DNA from: Macrotrachela quadricornifera
Taxonomy: Eukaryota; Rotifera; Eurotatoria; Philodinida; Philodinidae
Assembly (NCBI GenBank): GCA_022393335.1
Contig: JAJEKB010020847.1
Span: 803,298-867,297, forward strand
DNA length: 64,000 bases
Direction: 5' to 3'
The notes beneath the pieces are model-generated. The model was not told the DNA's origin. It saw nothing but the letters and a program-made list of their open reading frames with translations, and made no database searches. Shown piece by piece: positions 22,905 to 33,486 of this stretch; position 1 is the stretch's first letter, and each line of letters begins with the position of its first letter. Position numbers and translations under genes: made by a program.

Positions 22905-23235
22905 TACATGAATACTCGTTTACCTTTACTGAATAACACCAAACAATGAAAAAAAATTCTACCTGAGGATAATATGTTCATAAGTCAGCGTTTGAAGACT
23001 AGTTTACTTCATTGAATAGCGCCGAGATACGAAAAATAACCTAACTCATAGTAATGCGTTGATAATTCAACACACAAGTACTCGTATGCTGTTAGTAAAT
23101 AATGCTCAAGTACGATAAATATCCTAACTCAAGATAACATGTTCATAATTGAAAGCAAGAATACTTGTTTACTTATAGTGAATAATGCAAAATAATGAAA
23201 AAAAAATAACTGAACGAGCGTGTTCATCATAGCGC
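22905..23235. repeat. Degenerate tandem repeat, period about 80 bp
   Basis: About four diverged units built from TACTCGTTTAC, TGAATAA, AATGAAAAAA and GTTCATAA blocks in constant order. It directly follows the inverted repeats. Confidence 0.6.
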
Positions 23236-25540
23236 TCATAAATATGCGTTAAGATTTCGTGGAAACGGTGGAATAACGGTACTCTATCATGAAAACACTG
23301 TTTTTACCAACTTTTAACGGATACTACAAAAAATAAAGTAGAAAAGTAACTCGCAGTAGTAATCGTCCAAAAGAGTAAAGATTATGCATAGCTACTAAAT
23401 GATGTTAAGCTGAGACGGATTACATTTTTTGTATATTGTTATTTCTAACTTAGCTTACTAAAATGTAACTAATTTTTGAACTTATATATGCACAAAAAGA
23501 ACTATTTTGTCTGACTAAACAAAAATTGATGCATTTTCTAACTTCTTCTCAGTTTATCAAGACACAATAGTAATTATTTTCTATGACAATAAAATTCAAT
23601 ATGATAGGATAAGACTTTACAAATGAACCATCTTAATTTTTTGGCTCCAGCTATATGTAAATCTAGATTTAATCATGAAATAACTCAATAATGTCTGTAA
23701 AATTGACATCTATAGTAATGCAAGTACACTTGCCATCTTATCATTGAATTATTATCAATTTTTATTGATCAAGGTATCAACCAATCGGATGAATCTCTTA
23801 ATGGCTAATGTTACGACAAAATTTTGAGAGTAAGTTTCTAATGTGATTTTGACTTGTAAAAGCACCATTTGCTAGCAAAAATTGTTCTGTGTTAATCTAT
23901 CGCAGTCGACCCTTCTGATTTTCCCTCCTCAGAGAACATAAAAACTTTCTAGAAACTCCTCCTAGGCAATATAATTTTGGGTCACTTCGATATGTCTCTA
24001 CACAAAAAAGAACGGTTATACTGATTTTGAAACTATATTTATCACTAAAAATCGATATAATTCAATGATCATCTTTGTTTTCTATCGGTTAGGAAAAATC
24101 TCAGGAACTTATGTTGTTCTAATCGGAAATAATTCGAAATATATTTGACTTCCTTGACTTCTCACGTCAATATTGCTATTATATTGAGAGGAGATAATTA
24201 TATGGGTATATTCCAACAGTTAAGAGTCGAAAAATATAAGATGCATTTGTAAGTGGTCATCAAAAGAGATAAGCGACTTTGAAAAATCGACCAGAAAATC
24301 ATAAAAAAAGTATTGGACCTGACTAAGTTGAAATTTCCTTCAGATAACTATACCTCTAGGCGAGAATATTATTTCATTTAAGAAAAAATCTCAGTGTTGT
24401 TATTCGTTATCTTTAAGTGAACCGAATGAACATTATATATATATGATTGAATAAAACAATTATTTCTGCCAAATCATGTGTATGTAAGGCGAATTGTTGT
24501 TATTCTAAACTTATAAACTATAAATCGTCTCTCTTATTTGATTTCAAACCGAACACATGGGCACGCTAAAGTATAGATATAAAAATAACGTTGATCATCT
24601 TACTCAACATTTCTTATTAACGAATAAATGTGATGATGGTACCATTTTCTGCTCGACATGCGGTTACTGTAATTATACTTATGGTAAAAATTGAAACTCT
24701 GTGAGATTAGAAATGCAACTGCAAATGAAACCTAGTGTTTTACAACATCCTTTCTAACCATTTAATATCAGATAATTGTTGATATGTTGGCTCAAATGGT
24801 GAGTAGAAGTGTTAATAATCTTACGTCACCATTAATTCAAAACTATCAACAGAAAAATATACTAGATAATTAATCAAAGAATTTCATCAAGCTTTATTAT
24901 TTTATCTGTTATAATAATATCAAATACAATGAAAAAATATTTTTTTAAGTTGTTCATATTCATAGTCATTTAACTTTCTTAATATGAACAAAGAGAAATG
25001 ACGTAAAACAATGCCCAACAAAAGTAATTTAATTTAATATGTCTACATCAATAATGACGTCCTCTTTTTGTTCGTTGACGAGGAACAGCATGTGATTTTG
25101 CATCAACCAAACAAGTTTTGTTAGTTTAAAAACTATGAACTTTTATTTTCAATATTTAAAATTAAATTAGTATGAATTAATCAATCATTTCTCAGTTGAA
25201 GCTTTTTCATCTCATCAGTGTTAATTGCTCAGCAGAAAATATACATTCCACTTTTTTATTGAACTAGAATAACTTATAACAAGATGAACCGAAATGATTT
25301 AAAGTTCAGTTATTAAAATAGTATTTACAATTTTTATACTCATTGAACTATTTGCTTCTAGCTTATCGTAATAACTCCATTCAGTTATAAAATAATAATA
25401 ACTTATGATTGGATTATATCATTACGATCAATTGTTCTGTAACGAGTTGTTCTCGTATCCGATAAAAAGCTACATTCAGGATAACATATCCCGCTACAGA
25501 AGATTATATATTCTTCTCATAAAAGTCGGAACAATACGTT
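23236..25540. other. AT-rich intergenic DNA, nothing recognised
   Basis: Over 2 kb without a supportable gene, RNA or repeat structure. Open frames are all short. Confidence 0.45.
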
Positions 25541-25544
25541 TGCT

Positions 25545-26375
25545 AAGAAATAACGTACAATAATAAACACTTTTTATGCAAGCGTAGAATAATATACCCC
25601 TATACATTAAATAATAAACTCTTTTCATCTAAGCGTATAATAATGTACCCCTACATATAAAATAATAAACCGTTTTCATGTAAACGTATAATAATGTACC
25701 CCTACACATTGAATAATAAACCCTTTTTTATGTAAGCGTAGAATAATCTATCGTACATATTGATTAATAAACCCTTTTTATGTAAGCATAGAATAATCTA
25801 CCCTACACATTGAATAGTGAATCCTTCTTTATGTAAACGTAGAATAATATACCCCTACACAATGAATGACAAACCTTTTTCATGTAAAAGTAGAATAATC
25901 TACCCTACATATGGAATAATGAGCCCTTCTATATGTAAACGTAGAACAATATACCCCTACATGTCGATTAATAAACCCTTTTTTATGTAAACGTAGAATA
26001 ATCTACCCCAATACATTGAATAATAAACCCTTTTATTAAGCGTAGAATAATCTCCTTCTACAAATTAAATAATAAACCATTTTTTTATGTAAGAGTAAAA
26101 TAATCTACGCTACATGTCGATTAATANNNNNNNNNNAGCGTAGAATAATGTACCCCTACACAATGAATAATAAATCCTTTTTTATGTAAGAGTAGAATAA
26201 TATACCCTACATAATGAATAATGAACCCTTCCATATGTAAACGTAGAATAATATACGCTTATACGTAGAATAAAAAACCTTTCTCATAAGACTACGGAAT
26301 AATGCACATCTATGCGTAGAATAATAAACCGTTTTCTTGTAAACGTAGAATAATCTTCGCTTACATAGTAATCAT
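25545..26375. repeat. 51-bp satellite array
   Basis: About 16 head-to-tail units of the form GCGTAGAATAATNTACCCCT, then ACACATTGAATAATAAACCC and TTTTTATGTAA, period close to 51 bp. Units differ by a few substitutions and 1-3 bp indels. A 10-N gap at 26127-26136 lies inside the array. Confidence 0.9.
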
Positions 26376-27039
26376 AAACGCTTGTTATTTTCATATACCC
26401 TCACTTTCACAAATCCATCGAGTCGTAAACCCGTAAAGGGTTTAGGAGACTGTGATAAACCTTTTTGGGGTTGATGGAGAATTGTAGATAGGGCAAGCGT
26501 TTTATATTCTACGTTATTTTTTTACAGTGTTGCACCATTCATTTTTGTAGAGAGTTATAACAGATAAAAAATGGTTCTAGAAATTTAGAATGGTTCTATC
26601 TCACACCACACTTTTCGTATGAAGAACTTCCTCCACAAAAATGGTTCTAGAGCAAGTTACTTGAACCTTTTGGATTGGCTCACTTATTCGTAACATCTGA
26701 TATAATTTGCTATTGGATCCCTGATTTCTTCAATACCCATGCTTATCTTTTTCAAATACTGAATTTCGAATTAAATTGTATGTTGCGCTAAGTATGCAGA
26801 ACTCAGAGAGCTTTACTATACGCTTTGATTATGGCACAATGACACGAAGTTACACTAAAATTGTCTTAATCTCATAGGTTTCATATGAAAACTCCTCAAG
26901 ACTTCTCAGCAGAAAGATTCGCAGTGTCTCTCTTTAATTTATTGTTGACAGATAGAGATTCATAGCATTTCATATAGACACAAGGATTAACATAGAAATT
27001 AAGAATTAGATAAATAACAAAACGAGCTAAGTATATAAA
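26376..27039. other. Intergenic stretch
   Basis: No recognised gene. A short duplicated text AAAAATGGTTCTAGA occurs near 26567 and 26637. Confidence 0.4.
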
Positions 27040-28880
27040 TAAGATGTCAGTCCCAAACATCCCGAGTTACTGACAGATGCAATATATCAAATATAGCAAC
27101 GCAGGTTATAATAGATATAAGGGATTAGATATAAAAGACGTTTAGAGAGGAGTACGAGGGTAAATATAGAATAAGTTGGTAAGCAAAAGAAATAAGAAGG
27201 TCAGACATAGAATTAAATGGTTAGATATATGAATAAGGGTTAACCTTATATGCTTAGTCCTTCTTCCTATATCGAACCAATTAAGTCCATTCTTAATCCA
27301 TTACCTCAATGCTTAGTTCCGTCATTCTGCTCTAAACCACCTGTTTCAAAATATAACCCTTTGTTTGTCTCCTTCATCCATTATTTTTATTCTTAATCTT
27401 TTAATACCATTCGTAACCTTTTATTTCTATATCTAAACTTGTATTTTTATAGAGATAGGAGGGTAGATATAGCATTAAGTTGCTAAAGATAGACATAAAA
27501 GCTTAAGCATAGATATAAGGCATTAAGGGTAGGATTAACGAGTTAAGCATACTGGATAATCCAAAAGTTACCAAACCGTCTTTGAGTGTCTATAACTTTC
27601 GATAGAAACGGGATATAGATCTGCAATTTTCACTTTTGAAAAGAGATGAAGAAGGTTTATCAAATCGTATATTACACACTGTTCTAATAAATTTTCCATT
27701 CAGGGACTTGAAAATCCATGTACTATGTGCAATCGCCAAAGTGAATATTTAACTTTCAGAAATTCATTGGAATCACTAATGAATGATCTAGAACACTACT
27801 CATAGCCCGCATCTTTAGCTTTAGTCATTCAGAAAATAATGGAAACAGTTTATTCAGAAACTTAAATGAATTTTGTAAAATTCACTTTGATGATTACACG
27901 CAATACATTGACTTGTTCGAAATCTTGGTAGAAAAAAGTTTCATTAAATTTGGTAAAAAATTGTGTAACATATAATTTAATGCGCTTTTGTTTCCTCTTT
28001 TCAATAGTGAAAGGTGTAGACTTTTAACTGATTCCTATCCAAAGTTATTCGTAATCAAAGGCTGCACGATAACCTTGTGGCCACCCTGTAAATATAAAAG
28101 TTTAGATACAGAAATAAGTGTTTGAATAGATAAATAAGGACTTAAGCACAGGCATGGCATCTTGAAAGCAGAATTAAGGATTATTTATAGAAGTAAGGGC
28201 TAAGTATAGATTTAGGGGGTTAAGTACAAAAATAAGGAGTTAATGATAGATTGAGAGAAGTAAGTGTAGACCTGAGGAGTTAAGAACAGATTTAGGGGGA
28301 TAAGTATAGAGGTAAGGGGTTAGGTATAGAAGCCAGAGGCTTAGGATAGATTTAAAAGGATAAGCATAGAAGTAAGAGGATAGGTGTAAAAATAAGGAGT
28401 TAAGAACGGATTAGGGGGAATAAGTACAGAAGTTGTTAAGGGTAGTTTTAGGGAAATAAATATGGAAATAAGCGATTAACAATAGACTTGTGGGAATAAG
28501 TATAGAAGGGAATCGGCACGGAGATAAGAAGTTAAGAATATATTTAGGGAGATAGGTATAAAAATAAGGGATTAATGATAGATTTGGAAGGATAAGCATA
28601 TAAGTAAGGGAATGGATATAGAAATAAGGATTCAAGAACAGATTAGGGAGATAAGTATAGAAGTAAAGGATTAAGGATAGATTTAGGGGAATAAGTTTCG
28701 AAATAAGTGATTAAAAATAGATTTATGGGGATAGATATAGAATAAGGGGATAAGTATAGAAGTAAGCGAATAGTTGTAGAAATAAGGAGTTAAGGATAGA
28801 TTTAGGGAGATAAGTATAAAAGTAAGGAGTTAAGAACAGATTTAGGAGAATAAGTATAGAAGTAATAGGTTAGATATGGA
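27040..28880. repeat. Degenerate satellite of TAAGNATAGA units, with orientation switches
   Basis: Built from about 20-bp sub-units such as GGGTTAAGTATAGAAATAAG, grouped in places as about 61-bp higher units (28200-28880). From about 27245 to 27450 the same words appear inverted (CCTTATTTCTATATCTAA style), then return to the first orientation. A MITE (27551-28091) interrupts the array. The open frame on the minus strand at 28411-28635 is translated repeat, not a gene. Confidence 0.75.
27551..28091. mobile_element. Diverged mariner-like MITE inside satellite
   Basis: The left end CTGGATAATCCAAAAGTTAC and inverted right end CAGGGTGGCCACAAGGTTAT are related, and TA flanks both. Subterminal text also pairs: ATAACTTTCGATAG ... 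TTTCACTTTTGAAAAGAG on the left against ATAACTTTGGATAG ... TTTCACTATTGAAAAGAG inverted on the right. About 540 bp, with no transposase. The divergence between arms shows age. Confidence 0.65.
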
Positions 28881-28886
28881 GTGTGA

Positions 28887-29209
28887 GCAGTCGACAAGAT
28901 ACTCCAATGTGCTTTCTTTCTACTATCAGCTGATAACCTAACTGTATTCGGGCCAAATTATCGCATTCATCGCTAAATTACTAAATTTAAAATATTAGCT
29001 ATTGATGAGTGTCTTATACAAAATTATTCAGTCCTTTAAGAGCAATGAAACACAACTTTGGGGACTAAATAATTTCGTATAAGATTTCCATTAACAGTGA
29101 ATATTTTAGATTTAGTAATTTAGCGATGAGGGTGATAATTTGGCTCGAATACGGTTGGGTAATTAACTGATAATAGAAAGAAAACAAATGGGGATATCAT
29201 GTCGACTGC
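28887..29209. mobile_element. Short inverted-repeat element with GCAGTCGAC ends
   Basis: Arms of about 140 bp (28887-29028 and 29065-29209) with roughly 85 percent identity by eye. The ends are GCAGTCGACAAGATA and, inverted, GCAGTCGACATGATA. No convincing target duplication is visible. No coding sequence. Confidence 0.75.
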
Positions 29210-29327
29210 TTACGCCTTTATAGAATTAACTAAAAGTATTGGATTAAACGGGCTAAATGCACTTTTTTGCAACGCTAGAATCATTTTTAGAAAAACAAAT
29301 AAAATATTGGAGCTAAAACCATTTTAT

Positions 29328-30049
29328 CCCTTTGAGGACGGGTGGCCTATTTTTGGACCACCTATTTTCGTAAAAAAGAAAAGTGTCTATTTTACACTAA
29401 ACTATCAAACATATTCGATCGTTAAAGTTATAAAAAATTGCACTTATCATTACATACTTTCCTTTTCTTTTCTTCCTTTCGTATTAAATCTTTTCAAACA
29501 TATTTTGTTCTTCCTGCTGAAGTATAATGACGTCATATTTTTTTCTTTTCTTCTAATCTTTTATTTTTCGAGAATATTCGCGTTCACTATTGGATATATG
29601 TATATATATATTCTCGTTCTCATTCACGAATTTACATTGCTCTTGAATTTAAAAAGTGTATCATTTCACCTAACTCACACTCTATTTCTCTATACTGTTT
29701 GTGAATCTGAAACTAAACAAATGGAATTTTATGAAAATGATGAAAGCGACGACGAATCATATGATTCATATCCTAGTGACGATACTAGCGAGAGTGACTT
29801 CGATTTCGATTATGAAATGCATTTACCTGTAAAAGGAAAAAGAAGAAGATGTGCTTATTGTAGCACCAAACAAGCAAATTTTCGATCTAATATCGAATGC
29901 TTCACATGCAAATTACCATTTTGTTTAAAAGAAGAAAAAAACTGTTTTTTTGATTACCATAAGGATTTTCTGTAACTATTTTGACTTAAAATAAAATAAA
30001 AAGGTTGAAAAATACTTTTCTCAATATAAAAAATCCCGTCCTGAAAGGG
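29328..30049 (+). mobile_element. piggyBac internal-deletion derivative, TTAT flanks
   Basis: Ends CCCTTTGAGGACGGG and, inverted, CCCTTTCAGGACGGG differ at one base. TTAT is repeated at 29324-29327 and 30050-30053, a one-base variant of the TTAA target of piggyBac elements. The 722-bp body holds no catalytic domain but keeps a short open frame (29721-29975) with an acidic N-terminus and a cysteine-rich C-terminus like the two ends of a piggyBac transposase. Confidence 0.75.
29721..29975 (+). CDS. Mini-protein: acidic N-terminus plus piggyBac-type zinc finger
   Basis: From the Met at 29721 this gives 84 aa. Residues 1-32 are very acidic (DESDDESYDSYPSDDTSESD). A short basic linker, KGKRRR, follows. 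Then comes a Cys/His cluster: CAYC, 13 residues on CFTC, then CLKEEKNC and FFDYH. That cluster is the cross-brace zinc finger at the C-terminus of piggyBac-like transposases, where it binds the terminal repeats; the acidic stretch is typical of their N-terminus. The DDE core is missing. The open frame extends upstream to 29199, but that part is hydrophobic AT-rich translation and is unlikely to be coding. It lies inside the 29328-30049 element. A role as a DNA-binding repressor is possible but unproven. Confidence 0.55.
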   Translation: MEFYENDESDDESYDSYPSDDTSESDFDFDYEMHLPVKGKRRRCAYCSTKQANFRSNIECFTCKLPFCLKEEKNCFFDYHKDFL

Positions 30050-30053
30050 TTAT

Positions 30054-31575
30054 GCTAGAACCTTGAAAAGATTTTAAAATGGTACCCAGATCTAGAATCT
30101 TAAAAGGTTCAGTATGAAAAGATTTTTTTTTAGAGAGTACAGTTTCACATTGATAGATCATCTCTTGTTTTTTGTGAAGATTGTGAAAATAGCACTTTAA
30201 ATAGGCTCTATAGAGAAAAGTCAGTGCGTTACCACAATAATCGATGTGTAGTTCAACAATAGGACAACATTTTGGAAGATGCTTTGTAATCATCAGATAG
30301 TCCAGACTGTCTACTACAAATTTGCTCTGGATTATATGTCATTATAACGTACGCATTTGTGGAAAATAAATGATCTTTGGCATCACCGTTAAAAAGAGAG
30401 TCTTTTTTGTGAGTGCGTTACCGGCATGTATTTTTCTTGTAAAATGCGAGCCATGAAGTCAGTTGAAGTGAAAATTTCGGGCGTCAAACGGCTTTGCAGC
30501 ATGCATCTACACGCCAAATTTCAAAGCTCTATATTCAGTTATTCGGGAGAAATTAAGATAGAAATTCATCAAAATAGTGAGTGCGTTACCTGCGGACAAG
30601 CCGAAAATTAATTTCATTTATCTCTTCTTATTGATTATTCCTTTTTTTACTCAAATTACAAAAGATTATCTTCTCATTATATCTCAAATCTATAAGAAGG
30701 TTATTTTATCTTAGATCGATTTGATTAAAAAGAACAGAAATAAAACTTAACATATGAAATAATTTGTTTATGAAAAATAATATATTTCTATAATCTTTCA
30801 CTGACGATTTTCAGATTAGAATTTAAAATTTTATACTGAATGAGTCTGAATTGACGAATGTTGAACTAACGAGGAGGAGCAAGAGGTTCTGCTAAGGACA
30901 ATCTAAGGTAGATTAATCATAAAGTACAAAAAATAAAGCAATAATATTCTGCATTTTCGAAACTTCTTTCAAATTTGAATAAAGAAACTTTATTGAAGAT
31001 ACTATTAGATGAAACTGTGTCTGAAGAATTTCTATAAATCGAATCCAAATCTAAAAATCTTGGAGTCAAAGATCTTTACCTTTCATCAACAAAATAGTTT
31101 TAAATGAATATTTTTCATTAAAAACTAGGAGAACCAGTAGCAATAGTCAATGATCAGTAATTATTTATCAATTGTTAACATTGAAGAAGATTTGTGGCAT
31201 CATCGAAAAATAAGGAAAAAACTGTAAATTCTACAAAATAATTTTCTAGACGGTGTTTCTATAAAAATAATGATGTTACTGAGGAAATCAATTGTAAATT
31301 TTATAATATGTCCAATTAATTAGAGATAAAGAAGATATGTCATCTTCAATTTCACCTTCAAAGAAACTGAAATCATCTTTCTTATCCTTATTCTTTAATT
31401 TTTAATACTTATCAATATTGTCAATTCTTTTATTCTCCTAATCCAAATAAAATATCTCTCCATGTGAAGTTTAAAAGTAGAAAATCACTACTTCAATAAT
31501 TATGTGATTATAAGAGACTTCTAATAAATCTATTCTTATCTTTCTTTTCATATCATTTTATTTTTCACTATACAA
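30054..31575. other. Intergenic stretch with a thrice-repeated AGTGCGTTACC motif
   Basis: AGTGCGTTACC occurs at 30223, 30412 and 30580, spaced about 190 and 168 bp; the last two extend to GAGTGCGTTACC. The surrounding DNA has no recognised gene. From 30600 on it is very AT-rich and featureless. Confidence 0.45.
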
Positions 31576-32219
31576 CAAGTAACGCTCGTCTGCAGACTCG
31601 CTTAGCTCTTTCTCGTAGAAGTGATGTTTCTGAACTATCAACAAATTGCTTATTTACGTGGTTCCATGATTCAAAATCAGCACATTCGCGCTGCATTATT
31701 CTGCCAAGTGCATCTATCTACACGTTTGAGTTTAGCATTCTAAGCACAAAGTTCGACTCATTTTTTTTTCAGCACTATGATGAGATTAGTAAATTTTATT
31801 ATACGCTGCTCTTGCCATCTGAATATCATCACAGAGCATAGATTCTGGCTTCTATCTCGAATATCTGTGGCCAACTTTTATAATAAAATATTTATGGTTA
31901 GCAACTAGATAATAATTGATAGTTAATTAATTAATAAAAACTGACCTCAGATTTGAACTCCTCGCCCTTGATTACCCTTTGGCCAAGTTTTAATAATCAG
32001 CTGATAATTAATAATCAGTTAATCGTTCATAATTAATTAATTAGTGAAAACTGACCTCAAATTCGCGCTACTCGCCCTCAGTTACGCCTTGGCGAAGTTT
32101 TATGGAAGATAAACTCGTCTATTTCTAACTTATTTTTGGAGCAATTAAAGAAGTGCGGACACACAAGCAAGCAACCAGACAATTAATGTTCACTGGGCCC
32201 TTCTCTACGAGAAAGAGAA
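31576..32219. repeat. CTCGTAGA-ended repeat, copy 2
   Basis: Starts with ACGCTCGTCTGCAGACTCGC and CTCTTTCTCGTAGAA, and ends with TTCTCTACGAGAAAGAGAAT preceded by a GTGCGGACACACAAGCAAGC-type text. It is longer than copy 1 (644 against 495 bp). The middle contains unrelated sequence followed by two GATTACCCTTTGGCCAAG-type internal units. It lies just upstream of the tRNA gene. Confidence 0.6.
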
Positions 32220-32480
32220 TAGGTTTATTGTGACACCTGTGCTCTTGCGAAGATACTTTAAGGTTTCATATCGATTTACCGAACCTAAAAGCATTGAAGA
32301 ATGACTTTCTAAACTTCTTTACGTTTCGTAAATTGATACGAAGCCGTAAAGAATCTTCATAAGCACACTAGTTTTTCTAATAAACAAATTTTGTTTTATA
32401 GTGTAGCAACGAATAATACTTTTTAAAGTGCGTTTACATTCATATCAAATTGAGAAAAACTCTACTTGAAACAAAAGTAT

Positions 32481-32553
32481 GCCCGGGTAGCTCAGTCGGT
32501 AGAGCGTGTGGCTTTTAACCACAATGTCCAGGGTTCGAGCCCCTGCTCGGGCG
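32481..32553 (+). tRNA. tRNA-Lys (anticodon UUU)
   Basis: A complete cloverleaf. The acceptor stem is GCCCGGG pairing with CTCGGGC (one G-U). The D-arm is GCTC-AGTCGGTA-GAGC and the anticodon stem TGTGG/CCACA encloses CTTTTAA, giving anticodon TTT. The T-arm is CCAGG-GTTCGAG-CCCCTGC with the invariant GTTCGA. The discriminator is G. The A and B box promoters (TAGCTCAGTCGG and GGTTCGAGCCC) are present, and a T-run a few bases downstream (CTTCTTTTTCG) is a Pol III terminator. No intron. It is flanked by two copies of the CTCGTAGA repeat. Confidence 0.97.
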
Positions 32554-32616
32554 GACTTCTTTTTCGTTTTTTATTTCTTTCATTTATTTTCAACCTACGA
32601 CATTATACTACACTGT

Positions 32617-32744
32617 TACTAAATAGCGCTCGTTTAAAGACTAGCTCAGCTTTTTCTCGTAGAAATCGTGTTTCTAAACTACCGTCAAGCTATTCATTTA
32701 TAAAATTAAAAACACCGAAGGCAAATTCAAGTTCCTGGATATTA
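32617..32744. repeat. CTCGTAGA-ended repeat, copy 3, left part
   Basis: GCGCTCGTTTAAAGACTAGC plus CTTTTTCTCGTAGAAATCG and the first GTTCCTGG block match copy 1. The copy stops at TA (32743-32744), where the CACTA-like element begins, and resumes at 39397. Confidence 0.7.
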
Positions 32745-33231
32745 CCCTAGTGAATGTACTGAGTGCAGGGTACCCATATACTGAGGTAGCTCCAGCAGGG
32801 TACTCTGCACAGGTACTCGAAAAGTCTTTTATAAATTAACTAGCATAGATACTTTCTTGGGTACTCATATCAGTAGATTTACTGAGTGGGTACTTGTGTG
32901 GGTACCTATATCAGTAATTTTATATAGAAAACCCCAACAAGGTACTTTGTTTTTTGCATACATAACAGATTACATTAAAAAAACACATCAATGCATTTCA
33001 CAAAAAAAATAAATTATTCAAATTTATAAACATCTCGCATCGTTCAAAATTTTTAAAAAATTTTTTGCTAATTTGAATGACAATTATATAAATTGAGGTC
33101 ACAAATTTAGTTCAATGGCGATTGATGTATTTGTTTTGTGAAATATCTGTCGAAGTATATAAACAGAACTCAACCGTTAAGCTTTATATGATTATTATTC
33201 ATTGCATCAGAGTACTGTTGAATTTTAAAAT

Positions 33232-33276
33232 ATGAAAAAGAAAATTAATGCAGTTGTATTGTACGACGAAAAAGGT
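33232..33276 (+). CDS. Possible short upstream exon
   Basis: ATG AAA AAG AAA followed by codons for INAVVLYDEK ends at a GGTAATTG donor. The transposase ATG at 33487 is itself preceded by TATTTTTAG, a good acceptor, so this exon could be spliced on or be part of the 5' leader. The intervening stretch has in-frame stops and would need splicing out. Weak evidence. Confidence 0.25.
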
Positions 33277-33486
33277 AATTGATCAGCTCAATTATCTTTA
33301 AAAAATTATTTATCTATGATGAACTTTATTTTATTTAAAATTAAATGGAAACCGAAAAGATAAGTAACTACTAGTGGTGCAATATCGACGTGTTTCACGT
33401 CTCATTGATCTTGCTATTTTCTTTCGTAGTTTTTTCTGATCAAATGAACATGTTGCATATTAACTTTTATTATGAAATATTTTTAG

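Noticed and set aside
25545..26375. Regular array considered as CRISPR
   Set aside because: Units are head-to-tail without unique spacers and the DNA is eukaryotic; it is a satellite.
28411..28635. 74-aa minus-strand open frame
   Set aside because: Translation of the TAAG-ATAGA satellite; no independent support.
27040..28880. GGGTTAAG-rich array considered as telomeric repeat
   Set aside because: Units are about 20 bp and degenerate, with orientation switches; not a short perfect telomere repeat.
32466..32750. 94-aa plus-strand open frame
   Set aside because: It reads through the tRNA-Lys gene and the start of a repeat copy.
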